Counted from the stretch's first letter, positions 8,954 through 19,607 are shown. The stretch: 49,079 bases of DNA from Chara braunii (GCA_003427395.1 BFEA01000186.1:2054392-2103470), one strand, 5' to 3'. Numbers and translations are program-made. Notes: a model not told the origin generated them from the sequence alone.

Positions 8954-9320
8954 CCATCGTTCCACCTGTCCTCGGGGATGTCGCTCGAGGACATTTCCTT
9001 CGAACGATGTCAGACAAGAAAAAATAAAAGAAAAAAAAATCAAATGTGTTTGAGGTCTTCAGCCAATAGGGTGCCGCCACGATCCAGATTCTCAGTTGTA
9101 ACGTCTCTCTACCCATGTGCCCACTCCTTTCCGTGAAACACGGATTCCTTTTGTGAGGTCCCTTGGGCAAAAGGAACAAATGACAGGGGAATCCTCGGAG
9201 CTCAAGGAATTTCCTTCCCAGTGTTTTCGCTTTTTTTTTCCCGACTGCATCCCCGAGTATAGGTGAAATGAACAATTCCTCGGGGACTTTACGCGGCCGA
9301 GGAGTGTCGAAGGAGCCCCC
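8954..9320. repeat. foldback structures
   Basis: CATCGTTC (8954) pairs with GAACGATG (about 9001-9008), and inside it GTCCTC pairs with GAGGAC. Further right, ATCCCCGAG near 9250 opposes CCTCGGGGAC near 9280, and ATTCCTTTTG near 9145 opposes CAAAAGGAA near 9168. CCTCGGGGA and its complement recur at least three times. The density suggests a decayed foldback transposon or one end of one. Confidence 0.45.
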
Positions 9321-9325
9321 AAGAT

Positions 9326-9719
9326 GAACATCAGGACATAACAAACATAGACCAGCCACAACGAAAGCAGTGAGGAAGAAGAAGGGAGAACAAAGACGAA
9401 GCAAGACATAGATAAAGCCCAAATGCATACCGAACGCGACTCTTATATAAAAAATAACGTGAAGCACACAAAGCGATGTGAACCGCTGACGTCTGACCCG
9501 ACCGGTTTCGCGTGGCCACCAACCACGCTCATCAGGGGGTCTTTGTTAAAAAGTCAGTATCCAGTAAAACACTGGATAAACTTTTATCTGTGATTGATCT
9601 CCAAACGCCAAAGTTCTAAAAGACTGAGTATCAGTCTAACAGATTCCTAATTAAGGTTTAAGAAAAGCCTAGAACGGCCTAAGAAGTTAGTCGATTCCAA
9701 GACGATGGTTCAAACCTCG

Positions 9720-9778
<59 letters not shown>

Positions 9779-9872
9779 AATTACCAGCCTCTATCAAGAA
9801 AAAATTATTCCTCAAGTCAACTTGTCGATCCTAAGATGACGGTTCGAACCTCGCCGAGTTCCCCACAAACTC
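9326..9872. repeat. ~550-bp dispersed repeat, copy A
   Basis: Matches 18713-19269 in the same orientation over its full length, with roughly 85 percent identity by eye. Shared blocks include GACATAGACCAGCCACAACG-like, AAGCGATGTGAACCGCTG, ACCGGTTTCGCGTGG, AACGCCAAAGTTCTA and GACGGTTCGAACCTC. A 58-base A run (9720-9777) interrupts this copy. On both sides of the A run is a similar ~35-bp motif (GTCGATTCCAAGACGATGGT / GTCGATCCTAAGATGACGGT). The motif ends in a B-box-like GGTTCGAACC. Confidence 0.75.
9720..9777 (+). repeat. 58-base poly-A run
   Basis: Uninterrupted A run inside repeat copy A. Copy B has an A-rich tract with G and T interruptions at the same place (19103-19178), so the A tract belongs to the repeat family. 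Its exact length is unreliable in short-read assembly. Confidence 0.9.
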
Positions 9873-10255
9873 AAGTCAACCCCACCGGTCTCATCGAGTA
9901 CTTCATAATCTCACCGAATCATTCAAAGGTCTCACCGAATACCACCTTAATCTCAATTCTTCAGTACCGAGTCGTTCGCGCCCAGGAAAACAAAGTAAAT
10001 GAATTATGAAAACAACAACAACAAATTACGAAAAAAACAAAGGAACTTCTGACTGGAACCTACACCCGGTTCCTCCAAGACCCCCTCTATCAGTACACCG
10101 AAATTTTTCCCCCATCCAGTCAAACTGGGTATCCACTGACCCTACAACCCTGCAAACTTTTGAGAAAAGTTGATCAAGGCAGTATCAAAAAAATCGTCCG
10201 AATAACCTCTCCGCCACAACTCAAATTTCAGTGGCATCAAAAATTATAGCTCGCA
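9873..10255. other. AT-rich sequence with short CTCACCGA repeats
   Basis: TCTCACCGAAT-like words recur about every 22-25 bp between 9885 and 9970. No coding content seen. The right end adjoins the Penelope-like pseudogene. Confidence 0.3.
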
Positions 10256-12082
10256 ACCTTTAACGGAAATATACGTTTTGGCCCTATGAAGAAAGGACCC
10301 GATGACGTTCATTTTCTGTTGCCTTCTCGACTAGGAAACAAAATCTTGAATACACTGAAGGACAGATTTCCCATTGGTAACTTCTTTCTGTTTCTTCAGA
10401 CTTGGAATAGGACAACAAATCACCCCTGTCTTTCCTTGTACGATCCTGATTTCACAATCAAGGTAATTCCAATAACAACCATCACTACTACGTTCCAAAG
10501 TCAGGTTCTTGTCGTAGCATTCTTTAAACTCTTCGATCATTACAAACCTTTCGTAACGGCACCAATTTCTGATACTTTACACCGCACGAAAACGGAGACA
10601 TTGTCAACGAGGAAAAAACCAGCAAAAAGTTTTCGATCCACCCCCAGAGTAGATATAAATTTAAACTCATTAAATGCACACAAAAGGCAAGCCAGGGCTG
10701 GTGGATTTACCCATTGGAATCCCAACAATCTGACGAAGAATCCGACCTGCAGCAGAAACGTAAGTATTATGCAACTGAAAGCTCACAAAATTAAAAATTG
10801 CATCGAAGGATAGGGACTTCCGACCAGCCTCAACACACCCGTTGATTAGTTTGGCTCCCTTGCCCTGCTTCCTAACACCCACACCCACACACTTCACCTC
10901 CTCACCTTCCCTAAAGTCAATCACCCATTCCAGAGCTTGCAAAATATACAAATGAGGCAAGTTTGATAACATCTCCTTAACATCAAAGGAGGCCCCAATC
11001 AATCGATCACCATCGGTCAAACCCTTGTTGACTTCTTTAATAACGCCCAACAAGTCATCAGTGCTGCACAGGTTCAAGTTGGATTTTTTAGGCAAGTTCC
11101 ATAGAGCGGCGTTGACGGCCCGCGAAACAGTTCTTCCCCCTTTCGCCGAACACTCGGGGTAGGACGGGCAGATCGACCTCCAGCGTTCAACATCTTTATG
11201 CTTAGGAATGCAATATGCTTTCCCTAGTCCTCCCTTCTTATCCCATTGACCAACCTTCACCAAATCTGAATTGACATAATCCATATAACACCTATGAAGC
11301 ACAATCTTCTCCTCATCCTTACAAACATCAAAGGCTGGATTACCAAAGAACAACTTCTTCATTCGTTCATCATATACCGTCGGGCAACAAACAAAGGTAT
11401 CCCCACTGTTATGATCGATTGGATAACACACCAAACCTTCTAACAAGTGTACATATAACCCAACGTCATGATCAGATTCAGTACCATGTCCAGTTGGCAC
11501 AGCAACGTAACCCGCAACAATCATCACGCGACCATCCCCTATAAAACAATCCCTAAGGGCACGCATAAGGACCAGTTCCTGATCAAACTTCAACAGTGAT
11601 CTATGAGAAGAGAAGGAAGAAACGATTTGTCGACGCAGGGACCAAACTGACTGAGGTCTGGATGGACGAACAATGTTTCGGGATTTCTTCATCTAGGACG
11701 GGAACATACACGAATCGTTAAGCCTGAAAGCCACATGTCCATCAACACGTGGCAGGCGAGAATCACAACCTTAGCATGAACATGAAAAATATCGACGACG
11801 TGAGAATTGATGAAAATTATGAATAATACCCCCAACAATCTTATTACGAGTCCACACCACACGTTGTCGTCTAACCAGCATAACTTTCCAGGCAAACCCA
11901 ATATCCAGGCTTGACACAATACGCCCACACAGCAAACAAACTTTTGTTTTACTCAACAGATCGTCATACACCATTCGCACAATCACTCGTTTCCTAACCT
12001 GGATCCCAAACCGTGCCTGAATACAGGCCGACAAAATACATCTCAAAAGAAAACGAGACCTCTTCTCGCTGAAGGTGCACAC
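10256..12082 (-). pseudogene. Penelope-like reverse transcriptase (element A), frameshifted
   Basis: A 340-codon frame (11692 to 10670) holds RT signatures: KAYCIPKHKD at residues 158-167, RSICPSYPEC 172-181, motif A ASFDVKEMLSNLPH 234-247 and motif B GIPMGKSTSP 324-333. A frameshift near 10690 moves the reading to 10728-10540, with PALACLLCAFNEF and LVDNVSVFV in place of the expected VDD motif C. Another shift leads to 10540-10331, with ECYDKNLTLE and WNYLDCEI (the LD block of the palm/thumb). Upstream, 12082-11771 carries a conserved N-terminal block (VRKRVIVRMV ... NKIVGGIIHN) that also occurs in element B. Motif order fits Penelope-like elements. No GIY-YIG nuclease follows the RT. The changed catalytic D and the shifts make it inactive. 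Confidence 0.7.
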
Positions 12083-12084
12083 AT

Positions 12085-12197
12085 CAACAACTTTCTTATA
12101 GGGATGTGAACTACCTGCTGCAACAATTGTCCGACTACCACCATGTATGTATTATCGAGTTCAAAGTTTACAAAGTTTATCAACAACTTAAATAAAA
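12085..12197 (-). pseudogene. extra Penelope-like RT fragment abutting element A
   Basis: Minus-strand translation (INFVNFELDNTYMVVV, QLLQQVVHIPIRK) matches the motif B region of element A (FNFVSFQLHNTYVSAA, IVGIPMGK). It lies upstream of element A's N terminus, which is the wrong order for one element. At DNA level it is about 90 percent identical to 26700-26816 in element B. It is either the remnant of a head-to-tail neighbour copy or a separate insertion. The adjacent LINE begins immediately to the right. Confidence 0.65.
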
Positions 12198-12198
12198 T

Positions 12199-13539
12199 GT
12201 GAATCCATTTCGAACCCCAGCTGATCCACTTTCCCAAGTTGCACTGCATGACTCCCCTCAGCACACGGCACCCCACACGCGAGCAAATGCACAACCAACC
12301 ACCAATCAATCTCCGTTCCTTCCCCTGGACTCTTTGCACACCAATTCACCTCTTTCTTGTTTCCTTTCTTCTCCTCCCCTTGTCTCCATCAACTACCCTC
12401 GTGGTCCCCCTCCACTTCACCTTTCGGCCCAAATGTATGGCGAACAATACAACACACTCACCTTGGCCCCCCATTTTGCTCCAATTCCTCGCTTGCCACA
12501 TTTCAACTCTAGCGTATTATCTCATCATCCCACCCCACCCCATGCTCAAGGTTCCTACTCCCCTGGAGTTCCCCACTCTCAATACACCACATACAATAAC
12601 CCCTACTTCATACCTAACCCCCACCACCCTCTGATGATCACAGATCCCTCAGACCTCCTCTCAGGGTCGCTTACACTCCTGCCATCAGCATCAACTCCTT
12701 CGGCCCCAACCAACGTCCGTCAACTACAAATTCATGATCACCATCTATCGAAGGTCGAAATGCGGAATGTGAGGCAAACAGCTCGTACCCCGATGAAGCA
12801 GCGTCGCATAAACCAAGAAGGGGCAGGAGAGGTGACTTGCGAAGCAGAGGAGGAAGACCTTGAGTTCGTGATTTTGTAAAAAACCCAGTCTTTAGTGCCT
12901 TGCGCTTCCCCACGCGAAAACCACGGAGCTCAATCTCTAGATGACAAAACTACTCCAAAGTCCTCCACTAGCAGGATAGCCAGTTCCACAGTGCGACACC
13001 AGATGATACTGCTTATTTACATGCTTACACCGCAGGGAACAAAATTTATGGCAAAGCGAACTGACAAAGGAGTGCTGGCAATTCCCACTATCGAAACTAC
13101 AGCCTCCCCCACCACCAAGGACGCAATCAAAACGGTGGCTTCAATGTTCATAGATGATCGCTTCTCCTTTAGGCTCGTGTCTGGCATCCGCATCGGACGA
13201 AAGTCTGTCGCAGATGCTTCAGGGGGTAGTTGGCACTTCCATATCGGTTCTCTCGATGCCAAGATTAGCCATGATATTGCTGCACTTCTGGCCACTCAAG
13301 GGGTGGTGTGGCTGCCCTCTGCCTGGCTGACTGACAGACACCGTGACACAGAAGAGTTAAAGGACACATGGTTGATAGACGACGTTAATTGTGCCGGACC
13401 TATCGGGATGGCGGTCCGACAGGATGGAGACGAAGGGGTAGAGGAAGGAGGAAGTGGAGATGGAGCTGGAAGGGACAATGCAGCTCCGATGCAGACTCAA
13501 CACCGCACGTACTCCAACAAGTGCAAAAATGATGAATGA
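12199..13539 (+). pseudogene. LINE ORF1 C-terminal region with one internal stop
   Basis: One frame runs from 12199 to 13539, broken only by TAA at 12877-12879. The first part is rich in P, H and S, as in ORF1 tails of plant LINEs, and ends with a basic TPMKQRR and an acidic EAEEEDLEF patch. The second part contains TPQGTKFMAKRTDKGVLAIP (about 13024-13083), which is matched at 26160-26219 in LINE element B (TPQGTKFMAKKMDQEVLAIP). It then continues for ~150 residues (WHFHIGSLDAKISHDIAALL ...) with no domain I recognise. The conservation between two copies shows it is a real part of this LINE family. Confidence 0.65.
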
Positions 13540-13950
13540 CGAAAAACAGACAACGACTGGGGTATACCCCCAGCGGACTGACTGACTGAACTGGACTGGC
13601 TTGGTACCGACAGTGGTACCGGGCAGGACTAGAACTGCACACGACCTGTGGGGTCAAGCCACGGCCTGGTCCCACAGGCCGAACTGGCAAATAGCCAAAT
13701 AGGCCCTGGCTGTAGGCCAGAGCAGATGGAGGCCCGCTGCATTAATGCCACGGTGCCACCTTGGTGGCTGACTTCTGCTCCACGTTGGCCACAGATAAGC
13801 AAACACACTCAGCTGGCTTCCGCAACCTTTTCCTGGACCCGTGGGCCTTGCCAGCGGAAGCAACTCAAGTTCGCAGGCAGCACAATCAACGCCAGCTCAC
13901 AAAGGAAGACCAACTGCGGATCTAAGCCCTCTCCGCTGCCACCAACGCAG

Positions 13951-14645
13951 ATGAACAGGCTTAGAATGGCCACGTGGAACGTACGCGGCCTGGGGGACAC
14001 CCTTGGCCGTCACAGGAAGGCACGCTGGAAGACTTGGGTCCACGACAAAGGCATCCAGATCCTGATGTTGCAGGAAACAAAACTGGACGAGTCTAAATTG
14101 AGTCAGATTACAAACTGGTGGAAATGCGATCAGTTTTGGTCACCTGCTGAAGGAACGCGTGGTGGTGTGGCGATCCTCATCCACCGTAACCTGCAGCTAG
14201 AAATTCTCAATTCCGAAGTCGACCTGTGGGGACGCTGGGCATGGGTCCAGGTCCAGCTAGGGGAGCAGCAATGGATTGTCATGACTGTTTACACTCCATC
14301 CGACCCGGGAGAGAGACGAGGTTTTCTGGAAGACTTCAATCTGGTCCTGCAACCTGGTTTAGACTCCCCTGCTCCAACTCCACGGAAGCTGGACGCACAG
14401 ATGTTGCTCAGCTACATGGAGCAGAACGAGTTCATGGATGCATACAGGAATACTCATCCCACAGATCACGGTTACACATGACACTCCTCACAAAGAACCG
14501 AGGATATTCCACCCCCAAAAAGGCGGCTGGACCTTTTACTCACCAAGGGAGCGGCATGGGAGTCGCTCACAATAGCAAATGTTACAATCACACCAGGCTC
14601 AGATCACAGACCAGTTGTTGCAGACTTCCTCCTTGAAGGCCAACT
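13951..14645 (+). pseudogene. LINE ORF2 N terminus: APE-type endonuclease
   Basis: Starts MNRLRMATWNVRGLGD, with the Asn of the WNVRG motif and the catalytic Glu in MLQETKLDES. EDFNLVLQPGLDSP corresponds to the usual GDFN-L..LDS motif but lacks the Gly-Asp context, probably through a small deletion before it. A TGA at 14479-14481 replaces the Trp expected after DHGYT. The same frame then continues through PPKRRLDLLL and TPGSDHRPVVADFL, which carries the conserved SDHxP His. It would nick target DNA for retrotransposition; this copy cannot. Confidence 0.8.
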
Positions 14646-14651
14646 GCAGCG

Positions 14652-14760
14652 AGGGTCAATCCTCCTTAGGTTATCCAACAGGGCTCGGACGGGTTGCCTG
14701 TCGAATTCTACATAGCCACTTGGGATCACGTAGGGTCAATCCTCCTTAGGTTATTCAACA
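14652..14760 (+). repeat. 29-bp direct repeat at the endonuclease/RT junction
   Basis: A 29-bp sequence starting AGGGTCAATCCTCCTTAGG occurs at 14652-14680 and 14732-14760 with one mismatch. The second copy is in RT frame (GSILLRLFN); the first lies at the end of the endonuclease part. The linker of a few hundred residues normally found between these domains is missing, so the repeat probably marks the rearrangement that removed it. Confidence 0.7.
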
Positions 14761-15746
14761 AAATTTTTGAGGGAGGCACGTTAACCGAAAACATGAAGTT
14801 TGGAGTGATCACCCTTTTGTATAAGAAGGGCGACAAACACAATGTTCGCAATTGGAGACCCATCAGTCGCTTGAAAGTTTCATACAAGATCTTGGCCAAA
14901 TTGCTGGCTAGGAGGTTGGCGTCGTTCTTGCCGAGCCTCGTTCACACCGATCAAGGAGCATTCGTCCAAGGGCGCTCCATTTTCGAGAATGTCCTTGCAG
15001 CCATGGGCGCCCTCGAGATTATTCAGCGGGAGGACCGGCAGGTCATGGTCGCCATGCTCGACCTCGAGAACGCATACGACCGGGTCAATTGGTCGTTCGT
15101 TCTGGCGACCCTCCAGCACATGAATTTCGGTCAAAAATACCACAGATGGGTGGCAAAATTATACACGGACTCGACCGCTGCAGTGCTCGTGAACGGCTTC
15201 GTCTCTCCGACCTTCACTCTTACTCGGTCTCTGCGCCAAAGTTGCCCACTGACATCCCTCCTATTTGCTATTCGGATGGAGGTACTGCTCAACTCACTAA
15301 GGGCGGCGCCACAGCTTCAAGGCCTGCACGTAGGACCGGGCGACCAGTTGCTGACAGGGGCCATTGCGGACGACCTCCTGTTGGTAACGGAAGCAATGTC
15401 GGACTCCCTAGTGGCAGCGAAGAGTATCCTGAACTCATACTCCCAACTCTCAGAAACACACGTCAATTGGAACAAATTTGTCTACTTCTTGCCTGCCCGG
15501 TATGATCCTCAGGGACAGACTTGGGGCATGAAGAGAGTAAGAACTCAGACCTCGGAGCGGTACCTAGGCATTCAAGTTGCACTGTCTGATGCCCGATCGG
15601 ATCAGAACTCTATCCTTGCAGCCAAATCTAAGTCCGTGCTCAGCCGATGTAAGGTGGCGGTGAGAGTCTCCCTTTTTGGTAGAGCCATTCTGATTACCTC
15701 AGCAGTGTACCGCAACAGTGATGTTGATCTCCAAGGGTACTCTTAG
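14694..15746 (+). pseudogene. LINE ORF2 reverse transcriptase domain
   Basis: 350 open codons with non-LTR RT motifs. GVITLLYKKGDKHNVRNWRP lies at about residues 37-56. QGAFVQGRSIFENVL follows. Motif A is VAMLDLENAYDRVNW. Motif B is RSLRQSCPLTSLLFAI (normally RGLRQGCPLSPLLFAI), and motif C is IADDLLLV (normally YADD). Both Asp of motif C remain but the Gly of RQG is Ser. The frame differs from that of the endonuclease, and a further frameshift near 15715 moves the thumb region into the next frame (RSDATKYFW, GGLGILDSEAQNLALLGKW). Confidence 0.85.
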
Positions 15747-17432
15747 GAGTATTCGATCAGATGCAACCAAATATTTTTGGAAGCCGCGAGCAGAGAGTGA
15801 TGAAGGTTTCATCACAAAATGTGCTTGGACAAAGACCTCGAGAACACGAAGGGAAGGGGGGCTAGGCATTTTAGATTCGGAAGCCCAGAATCTTGCCCTT
15901 CTTGGCAAGTGGTTCTGCAAAGTAGCCCTGCAGTCCGACAACAGGGCATGGGTCGCAGTCTTGGAGTACATCCTGCAGCAAGACCTTGGGCTCTCCCGCA
16001 AGGGGGACGTGTGGGCCTGCATCTTCATGTCATCATTCGCACGTTGCTAGCCTTCATCGATACTGGAAACAGCTATCTGGACAACCTGGTGAAATCTTCA
16101 GCCCCTCCAGCCAAAGTCACCTGCAACTCGGGAGGGGGTTAAGTAGCAGAATCTATTCGACAATCAAGTGATCGTGGACAGCAATGGCCTGCCCTTCCAA
16201 GGAACTAGATCCCGAGGTACTTTTGGCAGAGCATGGATTGAGAAGGGAGTGGTTCTCGTAGCGGACATCTGAGACGAAGATAAGCGAGATTGGGCCTCTG
16301 AAGACACGTTAAGACCAAAACTCAGACATTTACCACACGTGTCTCAACACAGGCAACAACTCATCCAAGCAATTTCTGCTAATTGGACTCAATTGCTGCA
16401 AAACACTAATCCAATTGAAGGAGAATGGTATTCCACAAGCCTATCAGGACATCAGACGGAGCAGGTGGTAATAATTCACAAGACTTGGGGGATGGCTTCT
16501 GGCACGCGAAGCACTGGATAAGACAAGACCGTCCAAGGCAGCCCCCCCGACTCTCAACACCCACCGATGTCTGTATCGACGACCACCAATCCCTCCAACT
16601 TATCAGAGTTCACTCATCATCACAGGAATTTGAAGCCCCGGACCACCGTCTGCTGATGAATGGAAAACCCATCACCACCTTAAAAATCGATCCGATGGGA
16701 CACAGCTGGCAAGTGGCAAGAGGCAAGCAAGTTTTTTTATTTCAATATTCTCCAAAGTTGGGAAGGAGTATTGTGTTTAAGGAAGTCAATTTGTCAGAAG
16801 CAACAGCGAGAAAGCTCAATGGAATCCTGCAATCATAGCCAAACCTGGAGCCGCAGGACTTGTCCCAACTGTGGGACCAACTGACCTCTTTGCCCTCTCA
16901 AAAGCTCTCTGCTCTTGCCTTGCTGCTCTCGCACGCATTTATTCCCTGCGCCATCTGGTTATTTGAAAAAGGGATGAACATTCCCACCAAATGTCTCAGG
17001 TATGGTGGGCATGCTGAGGAAACGTTGGAGCATCTCATCTAGTCTTGCTTAGCTTCTCGAAGGCTGTGGACTTGGTGGACCATTCAATAGACCAAATTTG
17101 TCGGGCCACTACTGACATGGGATGCCAGTTGGGCACTCCACGGAAAGCTCCCGCCCACATGGTTTAAACACGTAGGAAGAGGTTATGTGGCCCAAACAAT
17201 TCGCTCAATTCTGCTTTGGGTCATATGGAAAGACATGAACAACATTTTGTTCAGGCAGGAGTGGTCCAGTGACTGCACAGTTATCAACAAAATCAAGGTC
17301 TGGATCAGAACGATGATAAAGGTGGACTGGATCAGGAAGGCTAGCAGGGGCAGCACTCCGCGTGGCAGGCACTGGTTTCTGGTTACTTGGGCTCGTGATA
17401 ATCAGGTGGCGGCCATATCACTGACAGGGTAG
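15747..17432 (+). pseudogene. LINE ORF2 C-terminal region (zf-RVT-like and WxIW domain)
   Basis: Fragments in changing frames: the GGLGILDSEAQNLALLGKW block (to about 15925), a poorly preserved stretch 16060-16850, then IPTKCLRYGGHAEETLEHLI (about 16979-17042), which matches the Cys-rich zf-RVT pattern C..C....ET..HL. After it comes RLWTWW and a last open frame 17187-17432, with IRSILLWVIWKDMNNILF and TMIKVDWIRK. The last part aligns well with the minus-strand fragment at 19690-20105. Multiple stops make the whole inactive. Confidence 0.7.
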
Positions 17433-17700
17433 CTGGTCATCTCCCCATGGCTGAGCACCTGGTCATCGGTTTTTCCTCCTTCTAGATTAGGCTAACACTT
17501 ATGTTTTCATACCCACTTCCTCTTCTCTCCTCCCCTTTCTTCCCCTCTCTATTCCACGTCCCTCTTTTCTCTCCCTCCTACCTTCCCTGTTCTCCCTCAC
17601 GCTTTTATTTTGCTTGTTGTTTTTCTTTCTTTAGTACTGGGTTTTCCCCCAACCAGGGTACTCGGTTTGTTCAGGCCACAGTAGGCTACTAGTAGGGCTG

Positions 17701-18410
17701 TGACGAACTATTTTTTGTAATCGCGCGACTTTCTGCACGAAGCTACTTGGGGGAATGCGACGGGTCGAAGGGGTGGGTTGTGGAAAGACGGGTCGGGCGG
17801 GCTAGTTGCATGGATGCCCTCGTTTCTTTTCGTTTTCTATTGAAAGTTGTCGGATCAATGTTGGGAAAATCCCGTACCGACGGTTGGATGGTCGCGTCAT
17901 GACGGACGCAAGAAATAATTGCATTATAACTCCTTTCTTGTTCTGCTGTGAGCACTGGGAATTTTGGCGCGATCACCGCGCGGGAATATCGTTTTTGAAT
18001 TTTCAACTTATGTCAAGCCCCCGCGGGCTCGCGGAATTGTTTTTCTTTTCTACTTTTTCAAAATTTCCCTGTGCAATTAGGACTTAGGATAGGAATTTAG
18101 GTACTCTGAATTTTGCTGCGTCGCGTCTGCGCGCATCTTGCTGCACTGGGAACTGGGCTCTGAGTGGATCGCGCCCTTAATCCTGTGTAACTATCGTTTT
18201 GGCGGATGCGATTGTAACTGTATCTTTCTTCTTTCTTGATTCCTCTGTGTTTGCCCGCCTTCTCCTTCTTCCTCGCCTCGCATGCTCCGTTCTAATTGGC
18301 CTGAATGCCTGCATGACCGGATCAATGTGTGGAGTGTGGCTACGACCCCACGTCGCGGCCTGACCATGCAGACGTAGGCACTTCCTCTCTTCTCTTCTTG
18401 TCCATTTGGG
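17701..18410. other. unrecognised sequence
   Basis: No gene or clear repeat. The start may be the very end of LINE A. The minus strand has an 87-codon frame and the plus strand a 93-codon frame, neither with recognisable content. GGCGCGATCACCGCGCGGGA near 17964 is a local dyad. Confidence 0.25.
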
Positions 18411-18647
18411 TTAATCTTGTACCTTTCGTGCGGGCATGCATGCTATAAATTTTGCAATAGGTGCGGTGAATAACGGTTGAGTGGGAGCAATAGCAGTGCT
18501 TGTGCTAGGCTGAGCTCCATTGACTCGTCTATCTGGTAGGGGACAGAAAAGTGAAATGTGTCCCTGCTGCCCAAAGTTATAGCAAGACCTATTGACGCCA
18601 TCGTTGGAAAAAGATCGAAGCCGAAGCCACTCAAAAAGTAGTACCAC
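18411..18647 (-). pseudogene. retroelement gag-like CCHC zinc-knuckle fragment
   Basis: The minus frame contains CYNFGQQGHISLFCPLPDRR, matching the retroviral-type knuckle CX2CX4HX4C with the second Cys replaced by Phe. It is followed by a P/T/A-rich stretch. Such knuckles bind retroelement RNA. The fragment ends at the 25-bp repeat at 18685, with no further gag or pol sequence, so it is an isolated remnant. Confidence 0.6.
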
Positions 18648-18684
18648 TTCTACTCTGGTTACTCCGTACGTGAAAGTCTATATC

Positions 18685-18709
18685 ATAGCATTCACGAATA
18701 AGGAACCAA
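18685..18709. repeat. 25-bp dispersed repeat, copy 2
   Basis: Perfect copy of 751-775. It directly precedes dispersed repeat copy B. Copy A at 9326 lacks it. Confidence 0.6.
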
Positions 18710-18712
18710 AAA

Positions 18713-19269
18713 GAACATCACGACATAACTGACATAGACCAGCCACAACGAAAGCAGTGAGGAAGAAAAAGGGAAAAAGAAGACGAAGAAGGACCCAGAT
18801 AAAGCCCAGATGCATCCCGAACGCGACTCTGATAAAAAATAACGTGAAGCACATAAAGCGATGTGAACCGCTGGCGTCTGACCCAACCGGTTTCGCGTGG
18901 CTGCCAACCATGCTCATCAGGGGTCTTTGTTAAAAAGTCGGTATCGAGTAAAGAACTCAAAAAGCTTTTATATGTGATCTATCTCCAAACGCCAAAGTTC
19001 TAGAAGACTCAGTATCAGTCTAACAGATTCCTAAAGAAGGTGTAAGAAAAGCCTAGAACAGCCTAAGAAGTTAGTCTATTCCAAGACGACGGTTCAAACC
19101 TCAAAAAGAAAAAAGAAAAAAAGAAAAAAAAGGAAAAAAAAAATGAAAAAAAAATGAAAAAAAATGAGAAAAAAAAGATTACAAGCCTCTACCAAGAAAA
19201 ACCATTCCTCAAGTCAACTTGCCTATCCCAAGACGACAGTTCAAACCTCACGGAGTACAACACAAACTC
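18713..19269. repeat. ~550-bp dispersed repeat, copy B
   Basis: Second copy of the repeat at 9326-9872. The A-rich tract here (19103-19178) is broken by G and T. The copies enclose 8.8 kb holding Penelope-like A and LINE A. They could in principle be long terminal repeats of one element, but I found no primer-binding site, polypurine tract or matching target duplication, and the enclosed elements are of other classes. Confidence 0.75.
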
Positions 19270-19359
19270 CTGCTGGTTTGCCATTTTTTCAGTGTTGCGC
19301 AGTCACACAGGGGTAAAAAATTGTAAAACACGATGGCCCCCCCCCCCCCCCCAACACAT

Positions 19360-19374
<15 letters not shown>

Positions 19375-19393
<19 letters not shown>

Positions 19394-19465
19394 TATGACG
19401 ATGTCTCTCTCCACGTTCTAGCGGCAGGTTCACTCTGATTTGCACATTCGGTGAGAGTTGCGAGG
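19375..19465 (-). mobile_element. small MITE, copy 1 (partial)
   Basis: Minus strand: CTCTCACCGAATGTGCAAAT, CAGAGTGAACCTGCCGCTAG, AACGTGGAGAGAGACATCGT. This parallels the element at 21031-21146 and the one at 30795-30890. An A run precedes it on plus. No ends could be fixed. Confidence 0.4.
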
Positions 19466-19579
19466 AGGCCCAATGCTTGACGCCCTGCCCACTCTTACTC
19501 TTGCAGTCACACAGCAAAGTAGCCAAGGGGTGCCTGCAATTCTCTTCTGTGATCTCGCTCACAAATTCAGGGGGCAAAA

Positions 19580-19607
19580 AATTGCCGCCACCTCTAGAGG
19601 CGGTGGC
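19580..19607. repeat. 28-bp imperfect palindrome
   Basis: TTGCCGCCACCTCT is followed by AGAGGCGGTGGCAA, self-complementary apart from two positions. It lies just outside the LINE 3' fragment; a role is not evident. A (GGGC)n tract follows at about 19673-19690. Confidence 0.6.

Larger units (their letters stand above)
12198..17700 (+). mobile_element. LINE (plant L1 type), element A, 5'-truncated and decayed
   Basis: In order, the element holds the C-terminal part of ORF1, a short linker protein region, APE endonuclease, reverse transcriptase, a zf-RVT-like region and the C-terminal WxIW domain. A pyrimidine-rich 3' UTR (17500-17640) is followed by GTACTGGGTTTTCCCCC and AACCAGGGTACTC. The DUF4283-like half of ORF1 seen in element B is missing here. 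No poly-A tail or target duplication could be fixed. Parts are annotated separately below. Confidence 0.8.

Noticed and set aside
8757-9467. 236-codon minus frame
   Set aside because: It crosses the foldback region and dispersed repeat copy A and includes an FFFFYFFL stretch from a poly-A tract; the related frame at copy B ends differently.
10286-10813. 175-codon plus frame
   Set aside because: It is the antisense of the Penelope-like RT motif C to thumb region, whose minus reading matches element B.
9326-19269. A single LTR retrotransposon bounded by the ~550-bp repeats
   Set aside because: No primer-binding site, polypurine tract, gag-pol in the right orientation or target duplication; the interior is a LINE and a Penelope-like element.
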